From the IMG/VR virus record IMGVR_UViG_3300036790_000204, positions 1 through 42,102 of that record: a stretch of DNA of 42,102 bases, one strand, 5' to 3'. The notes below the pieces were generated by a model, which saw only the letters and a list, made by a program, of their open reading frames with translations, searched no databases and was not told where the DNA came from. A program made the position numbers and the translations under genes. Shown one piece after another: positions 7,549 through 14,663 of this stretch. Source of the stretch: a virus. Position 1 is the stretch's first letter. Every line of letters begins with the position of its first letter.

Positions 7549-7937
7549 CAGCTGTTGTCCTGCGCCTCTTCGCGCTGAACGCCGCGTAGCCCGGCCCCAG
7601 CGACCCTGAAAGTGCGCGCCCAAGCGCCCGGCCAGCGGATGTCGGTCCCTTTCACGTCGAACTCGGCCGCCAGCCGCGATGCGATGCGGCGGAACTCGAG
7701 CGCGACAACGCCGGGCAGCTCGGCCCGCTCGATTGCCGGGATGCTCTCTCTTGCCCGCTCGAGGCGCCTGCGGTGCAGCCGCCCGGTGACCGTCGACCGC
7801 CGCCGCCACGCTGCGAGGACCGCCGCGGGCGCCCGGCGAACCAGCTCGGCCCCCTTCGCCCCCCTCGAGGCGACGACGAGCGCGGCCGTCCACAGCGCGA
7901 CCACCGCCGCGAACGCCGCCCACGTCAGCGCGTGCAC
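7548..7937 (-). CDS. Single-helix membrane-anchored protein
   Basis: A 129-residue protein from GTG 7937. Residues ~4-24 (LTWAAFAAVVALWTAALVVA) form one membrane helix; the rest is a basic, helical cytoplasmic domain (RRRSTVTGRLHRRRLERARE) ending with a beta-like stretch (GTDIRWPGAWARTFRVAGAG). Its start overlaps the preceding small membrane gene by 13 bases. No family recognised. Confidence 0.55.
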   Translation of the reverse strand: MHALTWAAFAAVVALWTAALVVASRGAKGAELVRRAPAAVLAAWRRRSTVTGRLHRRRLERARESIPAIERAELPGVVALEFRRIASRLAAEFDVKGTDIRWPGAWARTFRVAGAGLRGVQREEAQDNS

Positions 7938-8056
7938 GAGTCACCGCGCTTAGTGGGGTACAGCCGCAAGGACACCCACACGACCAGGGACGGGACGCCG
8001 AGGCCGGCGCCGATGATTACCGCGTAAGCCCACGGCTCGGCCAGGAACTGGCTCAC
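7925..8056 (-). CDS. 43-residue membrane peptide
   Basis: GTG at 8056 lies in a GTGA overlap with the gene upstream and the frame closes at 7925. The product has one membrane helix (YAVIIGAGLGVPSLVVWVSL) and a short tail ending TKRGDSCTR. It overlaps the following membrane-protein gene, so three consecutive frames here are coupled. Role unknown. Confidence 0.5.
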   Translation of the reverse strand: MSQFLAEPWAYAVIIGAGLGVPSLVVWVSLRLYPTKRGDSCTR

Positions 8057-8373
8057 GTCGGGTCACCGGCCTTCCGGTGCAGGGACTCGGCGGTGAGGCT
8101 GAGTGTGTTCACCAGCGTGACCGCCGTGCTGATCGGCGTGGCACCGCCGTCGAGCAGCCGGTTCATGAGGTCAGTCAGCATCCCGGCCGACTTCGCCAGC
8201 GCCCGGGCGAGCTGTGCCTGCCCATCGGGGAACTCCTCGGCGAGCGCTGCCGCGAACTGCTCGGCGACTGGCAGCGTCACCTTGACCGCGCGGCCGCCGC
8301 GTAGGCGCCCAGCTCGAGCGGCGGCGAGCATCTGATCGGTGTTGGCCCTCATCGCGGCACTCCGGGCGCTCAC
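8053..8373 (-). CDS. Small helical hypothetical protein
   Basis: A 106-residue protein from GTG 8373 in a GTGA overlap. It is mostly amphipathic helix (AARAGRLRGG, VAEQFAAALAEEFPDGQAQLARALAKSAGMLTDLM) with a serine/threonine-rich end (TAVTLVNTLSLTAESLHRKAG). No motif recognised. It sits between an HTH/zinc protein and membrane peptides of the early operon. Confidence 0.55.
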   Translation of the reverse strand: MSARSAAMRANTDQMLAAARAGRLRGGRAVKVTLPVAEQFAAALAEEFPDGQAQLARALAKSAGMLTDLMNRLLDGGATPISTAVTLVNTLSLTAESLHRKAGDPT

Positions 8374-8792
8374 GCCGCGCACCTCGCAGTCCACCCCGGG
8401 GCGCCGTTCCGGCCGCAGATCATGCAGTCATGGCCGGCCGCGGGCGAATCCGAGCAGTTCCCGCACCGCACCCGCGCGCCTTCCGCCCCGCACGTCTGGC
8501 AGCGGAGCCCCCGCGGCGGCGTGTCGAGGCAGCTCGGGCACTGGCCGGGAAGCGCCAGCAGCGACAGCGGCGGCACCCGGAACACCCCGGCGATCAGGAA
8601 CAGGTCTTCGACCGAGAACATCCGGTTGCGGAGCCCGTGACCGCCGTTGGCGGCCTGCTCGGCGTTGAACAGCGTCGTGAGGCTCCAGCCCATCCGGTCG
8701 GCGAGCTCCTGCCGGCCCATGCGCTCCGCGCGGCGCAGCCGGGTCATGTTGTCCGACAGCACCTGGTTGGCGGTCTTCCCCCGGGCGTTCAC
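8370..8792 (-). CDS. XRE-type helix-turn-helix protein with zinc ribbons
   Basis: A 140-residue protein starting at GTG 8792 (GTGA overlap). Residues ~14-60 form an XRE-type HTH (DNMTRLRRAERMGRQELADR followed by MGWSLTTLFNAEQAANGGHG), then a short hydrophobic linker, then a run of Cys pairs: CPSC, CQTC, CGNC and CMIC, which should make two zinc ribbons. DNA binding is likely; the double ribbon could instead mediate protein or RNA contacts. It could be a regulator expressed from within the early operon. Confidence 0.7.
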   Translation of the reverse strand: MNARGKTANQVLSDNMTRLRRAERMGRQELADRMGWSLTTLFNAEQAANGGHGLRNRMFSVEDLFLIAGVFRVPPLSLLALPGQCPSCLDTPPRGLRCQTCGAEGARVRCGNCSDSPAAGHDCMICGRNGAPGWTARCAA

Positions 8793-9220
8793 GACGCGCC
8801 GCCCGGTACGGGCCACGAGTGCCGCAGCAAGCCCGCGTCGTAAGCCCACCCCAGTTTCGACTCGGGCGTGAACGTCACGTGGTCGTGACACGGGCGGCAC
8901 GGGGCGGTCGCGTTGCCCGGGTCGGTGATCGACCCGCCCCGCCCGCGGCCGAGCGGCTCGTGGACGTCGTCGGCCCACCGCCCGCACCGGCCGATCACGT
9001 CGGCCGGCACCGAGTCCGGAGCGATCTGGAATAGGGCGTACACCGCGCAGATGGGTCGCTCCGGCCAGAGCTGGTCGACCATCGCGCGCCGCTGCCGGTT
9101 CTCCCGCTGCCGCTTGTCGCTCACCGGGCGGATCCGGCCGCTTCGCGCCAGGCCGGCCGACCGGACCGCCCCGCGCTCGTTCCTCGGCCAGCCGGCGCGC
9201 TTGAGCTCGGTGCGCTTCAC
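8789..9220 (-). CDS. HNH-like endonuclease, short form
   Basis: A 143-residue protein starting VKRTELKRAGWPRNE at GTG 9220 (GTGA overlap). The basic N-terminus is typical of phage HNH proteins that begin KRTxLKR. The C-terminal half carries the degenerate HNH pattern RCGRWADDVHEPLGRGRGG with His in VHEP, then DPGNATAPCRPCHDHVT with the Asn, Cys pair and last His. Third HNH protein of this operon. Catalysis is plausible but the metal site is less canonical than in the protein at 2260-2952. Confidence 0.65.
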   Translation of the reverse strand: MKRTELKRAGWPRNERGAVRSAGLARSGRIRPVSDKRQRENRQRRAMVDQLWPERPICAVYALFQIAPDSVPADVIGRCGRWADDVHEPLGRGRGGSITDPGNATAPCRPCHDHVTFTPESKLGWAYDAGLLRHSWPVPGGAS

Positions 9221-9876
9221 CGGGCGCCCTCGATCACATCGAGCATCGCGACAGCCATAGCGACGTCGCCGTCCGCGGTGTGCCGCTCGAAGCCGTTCGG
9301 GTCGACGCCGAGGGCCTCGGCGAGCGTGTCGGTGCTCGCGTCGATCGGCGGCCGGCCGTAACCGGGGTTGTCGCTGCTGCACAGGTACCCGTAGGCGATC
9401 GACTGGATGCAGCGGACCCGGTAGTGCCACGGCTGCTCCGGCTGCCCGAAGTGCGCCAGGAACGCGGACAGGAACCGCCCGTCGAACGACGGGACCGCGG
9501 CGACGATCGTGGCGTCCGCCAAGATGCCCGGCAGGACGCATGCGAGATCAGCCGCGTTCGACCAGCACTGGTAGCGGGTCTGGACGGCGAGATTCCATAC
9601 ATCCATCAGCGGGGCGTCTCTGTCGGCGTGGGGCCCGTAGCGGGCGCGGATCTCCTCCGGTTTCGCGTGGCGCATGGACCTGGTGCGCTCCCAGTAGCGG
9701 CCGACCTCGAGCGCCTCCGGGTCGGCGATGTCCGTGACCGGCTTCATGCGCCATAGGAACTTGGCGCCGGTGCTCCGGTTCTGGATCGCCAGTTCCCAGA
9801 TGACCCCGGAACCACCCTCGTACTCGGGTGTCAGCGACGTGGTTTCGGCGTCGACTATCAGCACAGGCCTAGGCAT
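9217..9876 (-). CDS. DnaQ-like 3'-5' exonuclease (DEDD fold), copy 1
   Basis: A 219-residue protein with the RNase H-fold exonuclease signature: Exo I at LIVDAETTSL (Asp9, Glu11), Exo II at AVPSFDGRFL (Asp132), Exo III at ERHTADGDVAMA (His199 and Asp204), the DEDDh arrangement. It would remove nucleotides from 3' ends, for proofreading or recombination. Unlike minimal DnaQ domains it has a long insert between Exo I and II (residues ~20-120). It overlaps by eight bases a second exonuclease gene upstream, so the pair is co-translated. Confidence 0.8.
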   Translation of the reverse strand: MPRPVLIVDAETTSLTPEYEGGSGVIWELAIQNRSTGAKFLWRMKPVTDIADPEALEVGRYWERTRSMRHAKPEEIRARYGPHADRDAPLMDVWNLAVQTRYQCWSNAADLACVLPGILADATIVAAVPSFDGRFLSAFLAHFGQPEQPWHYRVRCIQSIAYGYLCSSDNPGYGRPPIDASTDTLAEALGVDPNGFERHTADGDVAMAVAMLDVIEGAR

Positions 9877-10624
9877 CCTGGTATCCGTTCGTCGTGGCCC
9901 CGGCGGGGCGCACTGGCCACCAGCCGTCGACCGTGTCCGCCTTGGCGTGCTCTCCCTTATCGCGGAAGTGCTTGGCGAGGCTCGCCGCCTGGGCGCGCTT
10001 CTCCGTGGCCTGCCACGCCATCAGCTCGGCCGTGGGCATCTGCGCGATCCTCGGATGCCGGGCGCAGATCATCCACGTCACCCGGGCGGCAGTCACGGCG
10101 TCGCCCGTGGCGTTGTGCGCCTGGTCCTGCTTGACGCCGTAGTGCGCGGCGGCGAGGGTCAGCGTGCGCTTGCCCTTCCGGTACCGGTCGACGCCCTTGT
10201 CGACGACCAGCGGGTCGAAGATGAGCGCCCCGGTCGCGGCGAGCTCGCGGCTGAACTCGCCGATCTCGTGACGCGTGCTTTCTCGGTCGAGCATCGTGAG
10301 GTCGAACGCCGCGTTGTAGACGATGATCGGGACGCCCTGGCGGGCGGCCTCGAGGATCGCCTCGCAGACCTCCCCGACCGCCTGCGCGGCGGGCAGCCCG
10401 TTCGCGCGGGCGTGCTCGGTGGTGACGCCGTGGATCTTCGCCGCGGCCGCCGGGATGTCGACGCCGGGCCACGCCAGCCACTCGGCGACCTTCGGCGGGG
10501 TCTTCCCCGCTCCGTCGACCAGCGCCGTGCACGCCGTGACGAGACGATCGGTCTCGACGTTCGTGCCGGTCGTCTCGAGGTCAGCCGAAAGCATGAACCC
10601 CCGATGCCAGCCGGCGCCCGTCAT
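9869..10624 (-). CDS. DnaQ-like 3'-5' exonuclease (DEDDh), copy 2
   Basis: A 251-residue protein starting MTGAGWHRGFML at ATG 10624 (ATGA overlap). Exo I is SADLETTGTN (Asp15, Glu17), Exo II is IIVYNAAFDLTML, Exo III is AHNATGDAVTAA; IHGVTTEHA matches the conserved helix after Exo I in DNA polymerase III epsilon. It is closer to canonical epsilon-type exonucleases than its neighbour at 9217-9876, so the two probably diverged early rather than duplicating recently. Location next to the Rad52-like gene suggests 3'-end processing for annealing recombination. Confidence 0.85.
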   Translation of the reverse strand: MTGAGWHRGFMLSADLETTGTNVETDRLVTACTALVDGAGKTPPKVAEWLAWPGVDIPAAAAKIHGVTTEHARANGLPAAQAVGEVCEAILEAARQGVPIIVYNAAFDLTMLDRESTRHEIGEFSRELAATGALIFDPLVVDKGVDRYRKGKRTLTLAAAHYGVKQDQAHNATGDAVTAARVTWMICARHPRIAQMPTAELMAWQATEKRAQAASLAKHFRDKGEHAKADTVDGWWPVRPAGATTNGYQDA

Positions 10625-11346
10625 TGGGTGCTCTCCTTGGGCTCCCCGGCGGTGAGCGCGAGCGCCCCGCCGAGCACCGACGCGCGCAGCTCCGGGTCGG
10701 CTTGCAATGCGGCCATGACCGCCGCGCGCCGCTGCTCGGACTCGGCGCCGATGAACGCGAACGCCCCGGTGGGCTTGTTCTGCGTCTCGGTGACGAGTTG
10801 CAGCCGCTCGCCGGTGTCGGGGTCGAACAGCCACCCCTTCGGGGCGTGCTCGGCTACCTGCTGCGCTTCCTTCAGGTACGCCGTGAGCGCAGAGGGCCGC
10901 ACCCGCGACGACATGAGATCGGGCAGTTCCGCGGCGATCAGCGCCAGCGCCCCCGGGTCGTTCAGCGCGCCCGGCGCGACGTGGACGCGGATCAGGTCGG
11001 GGCGCTTCTCGAGCAGCAGGTCGATCAGCCGCTCGTCATGCTCCGCGCCGGGGATCGCCACCGGCTCGAGGGCATCCGGGTTCCGCTCGGCCACCCACTC
11101 ATGAAGCCCGGTCTCGTCGATCTCGGTGTTCTTCGCGCCGGCTTTGATCGACAGGTGCGCGATAACCTGGCCGCCCAATTCGACGGGTACCTGCAGCGCG
11201 CCCCGCGATGAGGTGACCCCGGTCTCGGACACCATCGTGTGGAATTCCGCCTCGGCGTCTTTGCGGGCGGCCTCGTACTCGGCGGCGACGCCGAGGGCGA
11301 TCGCCTCAAGGGCGGTGACGCGCAGCGCGGCGCTAGGCGTCGTCAT
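10621..11346 (-). CDS. Conserved actinophage recombination-operon protein
   Basis: A 241-residue soluble acidic protein. The N-terminal helix (EYEAARKDAEAEFHTMVSE) is followed by a beta-rich part (ALQVPVELGGQVIAHLSIKAG) and a helical C-terminus with GWLFDPDTGERLQLV. I do not recognise a catalytic motif. It overlaps the Rad52-like gene by 14 bases and is coupled to an exonuclease gene, so a role in the same recombination process is likely but unproven. Confidence 0.6.
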   Translation of the reverse strand: MTTPSAALRVTALEAIALGVAAEYEAARKDAEAEFHTMVSETGVTSSRGALQVPVELGGQVIAHLSIKAGAKNTEIDETGLHEWVAERNPDALEPVAIPGAEHDERLIDLLLEKRPDLIRVHVAPGALNDPGALALIAAELPDLMSSRVRPSALTAYLKEAQQVAEHAPKGWLFDPDTGERLQLVTETQNKPTGAFAFIGAESEQRRAAVMAALQADPELRASVLGGALALTAGEPKESTQ

Positions 11347-12328
11347 TCGTGGCTCCTTCCAGCGCCGTTGCGCGCTGCTTGACCAGCGCGATCAGTTCGG
11401 TGCCCGCGGGCGGCGTGATGACATTCGATGAGACCGCCCGCAGGACCTCGACCTTCATCGGCCGCATGCAGTCAGCGCCGGCGGCGGCGAGCCGGGCCTT
11501 AAACGACTCGGCCCAGTCGGGCTGAGCCGCGTCCCCTGGACCATCCGGGTCGGGCTGCCGCGACTCGCTGTCGATCTCGGCCGCGCGGGCGTCGAGCATC
11601 CCTGCTATCCGGGCGACGTCGGCCGGGTTCAGTTCCCCGCCGTCCCGCAGCTTCTCCATGTCGGTGCGGATGCCGGCCAGCGCGGCGCTGCTGTCCGCCG
11701 CGCCGGTGCGCTTCCGCCAGCCGCGCATGTCCGCGTAGGGGATGCCCTCGTCGGGGATTTCCGCGCCGCCTCCGTCCTCCTGCTCGGGGTTGACGTCGGG
11801 CACGTCGTCGGTGTCAGCCGGCTTATCGGCTTGGGGGCGCACCAGCGTCCAGCGCACCACCGGCTCGAGCGACCCCTTGTTGTAGAGGGACAGGCCGAAC
11901 TGGTCGCCGAAGTTGATCGCGCACCGGCGCAGCGCGTACGTCTCGCTGTTTGTCACCGCGTTGCCGTGGGACTCGCCGAAAGACGGGTGGGAGTTTTCCC
12001 CGATGTGGGTCGCCTCCTGCACCGACAGCGGCGTCCCGTCCGGCGCTTTCACCGTCAGGCGCATCCGGGTCCGGTAGACGACGTTCCAGCCGTTGCCGCC
12101 GGTGCTCAACTTGACCTGCGCCTCGCGGATGAGGGTCTGGTCAACGACCTCAGCAGACCACCGGCCGAAGCCAAACACACGGGTCAGCTCGGCCCGGATG
12201 TCGTAGCCCTCCATGTGGGCTTGGCCGTTGTCATTGCGGCGCGTCACCCGCTTGCGGTTGACGGGCCTAAGCAGGAGATCAACCTGCGCCGGGCTCAGGT
12301 ACGAAGGATCAGCCGCAGTCTCGGTCAT
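11333..12328 (-). CDS. Rad52/Rad22-family single-strand annealing protein
   Basis: A 331-residue protein. The first ~170 residues match the phage Rad52-like annealing core: LSPAQVDLLLRPVNRKRV, EGYDIRAELTRVFGFGRWSA, VYRTRMRLTVKAPDG, EATHIGENSHPSFGESHGNA, TYALRRCAINFGDQFGLSLY. Such proteins anneal complementary single strands during phage recombination and replication. Residues ~175-331 are an acidic linker followed by a helical C-terminal domain. The start at 12328 overlaps the previous stop. With the two DnaQ-like exonucleases and the PD-(D/E)XK-like protein it makes a plausible self-contained recombination module. Confidence 0.85.
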   Translation of the reverse strand: MTETAADPSYLSPAQVDLLLRPVNRKRVTRRNDNGQAHMEGYDIRAELTRVFGFGRWSAEVVDQTLIREAQVKLSTGGNGWNVVYRTRMRLTVKAPDGTPLSVQEATHIGENSHPSFGESHGNAVTNSETYALRRCAINFGDQFGLSLYNKGSLEPVVRWTLVRPQADKPADTDDVPDVNPEQEDGGGAEIPDEGIPYADMRGWRKRTGAADSSAALAGIRTDMEKLRDGGELNPADVARIAGMLDARAAEIDSESRQPDPDGPGDAAQPDWAESFKARLAAAGADCMRPMKVEVLRAVSSNVITPPAGTELIALVKQRATALEGATNDDA

Positions 12329-12984
12329 CGTCCGGCCTCCCTCTGCGCGAGCGCCACAGACGGAACCACGATCAGGGGGGTCACGCCGGCCATCTCGCCG
12401 ATGAGGAGAAACCAGACGCCGAGAACCTGCTCATCGGTGGCTGACTCGCGGACCTGCGAGAACGCGATCATGAGGTTCTCGGAGTCGTCCCGCCGAACCG
12501 CGCAGTCGCCGCACCAGCCAGTCGTCTTCCCGATGCACGCCCTGCAGTCGTCGGTCGCGGCGGTGCCCGCGATCATGTAGTCGATCAGGACCGAGACGCG
12601 CTCCTTGAGGGCGCTGCCCGGCTTCCGTGGCGCGGCCACCGGCGGGAGCTTGCCGAGCGCCGCCAGCATGTCGCCGTCGGGCATCCACTCGGGACGCTCG
12701 CGCTCGCTCTCGTCCTCTTTCATGCCGAGTGCGACCGCGACCCGCCGTCTGGCGTCCTGCTGGTCGGAGGCGCTGTAGACCGCCGTGTGGATCGCGGCGG
12801 CGAGCAGCGCGTCGACGTTGCCGGTTCCGGCCAGCTGCTTGACCGCCTCATCGCGGGCGTCCCACGTGACCCCGGACAGGAAGTCGCGCAGGTTGGCGTC
12901 GTAGCCGATCAGCGGGGAGATGCGGGCGATCAGGTCGTCGTCGCCGAGTCGCCGGCGGGGCGGCATCGCGGCCTGGACGCTCAT
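12325..12984 (-). CDS. Hypothetical protein with cysteine cluster
   Basis: A 219-residue protein starting MSVQAAMPPRRR at ATG 12984 (ATGA overlap). It is largely helical (LGDDDLIARISPLIGYDANL; AVKQLAGTGNVDALLAAAIH) with a possible zinc site CRACIGKTTGWCGDC near residue 155 and a hydrophobic C-terminus (VWFLLIGEMAGVTPLIVVPS). No family recognised. It lies between a conserved unknown and the Rad52-like gene. Confidence 0.6.
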   Translation of the reverse strand: MSVQAAMPPRRRLGDDDLIARISPLIGYDANLRDFLSGVTWDARDEAVKQLAGTGNVDALLAAAIHTAVYSASDQQDARRRVAVALGMKEDESERERPEWMPDGDMLAALGKLPPVAAPRKPGSALKERVSVLIDYMIAGTAATDDCRACIGKTTGWCGDCAVRRDDSENLMIAFSQVRESATDEQVLGVWFLLIGEMAGVTPLIVVPSVALAQREAGR

Positions 12985-13448
12985 GCGGCCACCGTCGCGT
13001 CCTGCTCGGCGTTCGCGGCCGGGGCGAGGATCGGGCTGCAAACCCAGGAGACATCCTCAACGGTCTTGGTGACCTCGATCTCGGGCACCGCCGCGAGCGC
13101 CTCGGGGTCCTTCACCTTCTCGGTGACCTCGCGGGTTCCGGTGACCACCCGCTCGCACACCGCGTTGCGGTAGGCGACTAGTTCCACGTTCAGGCCGTGC
13201 AGCTTCCCCGCCAGCCGGAACGTCGCCCCCTCGCCGTCGCCCTCGTACTCCTTGCGGAAATCGCACGGGTAGGCGCGGGCTGCCGTGGCCAGTTCGGCGC
13301 GCGGGTTCTCGGTGTGCAGGAAGTAGGTGACGATCGGGGAGGTGATGCCCTGATAGGGCAGCGGCACGTCCGGGTTGCGCTCCAGCACGTCGGCTAGGGC
13401 GCGGAGTCCCATGACGTAGCCGACGCGCTTCGGGTCGATGTCGTTCAC
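12981..13448 (-). CDS. Conserved actinobacterial hypothetical protein
   Basis: A 155-residue protein from GTG 13448, preceded by a GAAGGGAA Shine-Dalgarno-like stretch. The N-terminus (YVMGLRALADVLERNPDVPL) and the charged repeat-like part (TGTREVTEKVKDPEALAAVP, then EIEVTKTVEDVSWVC) are familiar from proteins carried by Streptomyces phages and mobile elements, with no known function. It is the first gene of the leftward early operon, the one closest to the repressor region. Confidence 0.65.
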   Translation of the reverse strand: MNDIDPKRVGYVMGLRALADVLERNPDVPLPYQGITSPIVTYFLHTENPRAELATAARAYPCDFRKEYEGDGEGATFRLAGKLHGLNVELVAYRNAVCERVVTGTREVTEKVKDPEALAAVPEIEVTKTVEDVSWVCSPILAPAANAEQDATVAA

Positions 13449-13501
13449 TGCGTTGCGTTCCCTTCGGTTAGATTTGCGGGTGCGGGTGCGTTCCCGCTTC
13501 C

Positions 13502-13527
13502 GGTCCCGGCGGTGGCTCGCCGGGGCC
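13502..13527. terminator. Hairpin after the repressor gene
   Basis: GGTCCCGGCG at 13502-13511 pairs with CGCCGGGGCC at 13518-13527 with one mismatch and a 6-base loop. It lies just past the repressor stop at 13536 and before the first early gene. No T-run follows on either strand, so it may only attenuate transcription from the repressor promoter into the early operon. Confidence 0.35.
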
Positions 13528-13535
13528 GGTCCCTT

Positions 13536-13844
13536 TCACGCTGCCTTGGCCTGCTGCTTCGCCTCGGCTGGTGTCTTTGCCTTGCGGGGGCGCCTCGCGG
13601 GCTTTGGCGCGAGGGCGTCGGCGTGCATCAGGTCGGCCGGCTTGCGGTTGAGCGCCTCGGCTAGATCCCGCAGCCTCGGCAGGTGGCAGCCCCAGTCGCC
13701 GTTCTCGTAGTGGGTGATCTGGGTTTGCGTGGTGCCGGCTTTGGCCGCGAGCTCCGCCTGGCCCATGCCTTCGGCGATGCGCGCTAGGCGGAGCTTGTCG
13801 CCGTCTAGGTAGCGGGGCCGTGGTGGCTCTGCGTCAGGTTCCAT
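13536..13844 (-). CDS. XRE-family repressor, candidate immunity repressor
   Basis: A 102-residue protein starting MEPDAEPPRPRYLDGDKLR. Residues ~17-70 are a clear XRE HTH (KLRLARIAEGMGQAELAAKA, then GTTQTQITHYENGDWG). The C-terminus is a basic Lys/Ala tail. It is transcribed away from a second regulator gene across 146 bases holding operator repeats. A -10 element TAACTT lies seven bases upstream of ATG 13844 with TTGTGT 17 bases further, so its mRNA is probably leaderless. Short length without a dimerisation domain would also suit a Cro-like protein. Confidence 0.75.
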   Translation of the reverse strand: MEPDAEPPRPRYLDGDKLRLARIAEGMGQAELAAKAGTTQTQITHYENGDWGCHLPRLRDLAEALNRKPADLMHADALAPKPARRPRKAKTPAEAKQQAKAA

Positions 13845-13850
13845 GCACGG

Positions 13851-13983
13851 CAAGTTACACGTGAGCACACGTGAACACAACTTTGGCGCACAAGCGTGCG
13901 TGTTCAAGTGTGCTGCGTGTGACAGAGCACGACAAAACGCCACGCCGTCACGCCCCGGAATACGTGATCGCACGTGATAGCGT
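13851..13983. promoter_or_regulatory. Divergent promoter-operator region of the regulatory switch
   Basis: Leftward promoter: TTGTGT (13880-13875), 17-base spacer, TAACTT (13857-13852), then 7 bases to ATG 13844. The spacer is exactly filled by two 10-bp direct repeats, CACGTGAGCA (13858-13867) and CACGTGAACA (13868-13877). A near-perfect inverted copy TGTTCAAGTG is at 13901-13910. Rightward: ACGTGATCGC (13962-13971) and ACGTGATAGC (13972-13981) precede and overlap a TAGCGT -10-like element (13978-13983), 7 bases before GTG 13991. The rightward -35 (CCGGAA) is poor. Repressor binding to the 10-bp repeats would block both promoters. Confidence 0.65.
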
Positions 13984-13990
13984 GGCTTTC

Positions 13991-14518
13991 GTGACCGACG
14001 CGACTGGCACGCCCATCGGCCGGCTGATACGGACATCCCGCACGGCCGCCCGGCTCAACCGCAAAGAGGCGTCCCACAAGACCCCGGGCGTAAGCTACGA
14101 AACGTGGGGCGTCATCGAGCGCGGCCACGACCGGGCCGGCAACGTCCCGCGTGCCGAGGCCGCCACGCTCGCCGACATGTGCGCGTCGCTCGGCATCACC
14201 CCCGAGCAGGTCGAGGCGGCCGATCCCGAGGACGGGGCGCCGGTCGCGGAGTTCATGCGCGAGGCGATCCGCCGGGGCACGCTGCGACTCGTGCCGGCCG
14301 TCCCCGACGAGCTCGGCGACGACGCCGGCGACGCGCTCATAGAGCTGTTCATGGCCGAGCGCGCCGACCGGGACGTGCTGGAATTCATGTGGCGCGACGA
14401 CACGGACTCCGACGGCAGGCCGATCCCGCGCGCGGAGCGGCTGCGCCGAATGTCCGACTGGGTGCGGAAGACGCAGCAGCGGCAGGAGCCGCCGGCCGGC
14501 CGGTCGCGGCGCGGATAG
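13991..14518 (+). CDS. XRE-type regulator, divergent partner of the repressor
   Basis: A 175-residue protein starting at GTG 13991, with no Shine-Dalgarno sequence but a TAGCGT element seven bases upstream, suggesting a leaderless mRNA. Residues ~9-75 are an XRE-like HTH with an insert (IGRLIRTSRTAARLNRKEAS, YETWGVIERGHDRAGNVPRA, ASLGITPEQVEAA). The C-terminal half is acidic and helical and ends in a basic tail. It is the probable opposing regulator (Cro- or excision-control-like). Which member of the pair enforces lysogeny cannot be decided from sequence. Confidence 0.7.
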   Translation: MTDATGTPIGRLIRTSRTAARLNRKEASHKTPGVSYETWGVIERGHDRAGNVPRAEAATLADMCASLGITPEQVEAADPEDGAPVAEFMREAIRRGTLRLVPAVPDELGDDAGDALIELFMAERADRDVLEFMWRDDTDSDGRPIPRAERLRRMSDWVRKTQQRQEPPAGRSRRG

Positions 14519-14663
14519 TTAAGATCTCGTTCAGATCTAGTTAAGATCCGCCAGATGCGTAACACAGCGTGAGGCTTAGGTAACAATACGTAATACCCAC
14601 AGCCCAGCGGCACGACCCCTCGCAGCCGCCACCCTCACGGCCTGAGAGGAAAAACCCCCGAGC
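14519..14663 (+). promoter_or_regulatory. Intergenic region with AGATCT repeats
   Basis: Right after the regulator stop lies TTAAGATCT-CGTTC-AGATCT-AG-TTAAGATC (14519-14549), two AGATCT palindromes flanked by TTAAGATC repeats, followed by an A/T-richer stretch (TAACAATACGTAATACCC). It could be a promoter with an operator for the gene at 14664. No standard -35/-10 pair stands out. Confidence 0.35.

Noticed and set aside
7548-8056. Holin/antiholin cassette from the small membrane frames
   Set aside because: No endolysin gene is adjacent and helix number alone does not identify a holin; I kept them as unassigned membrane proteins.
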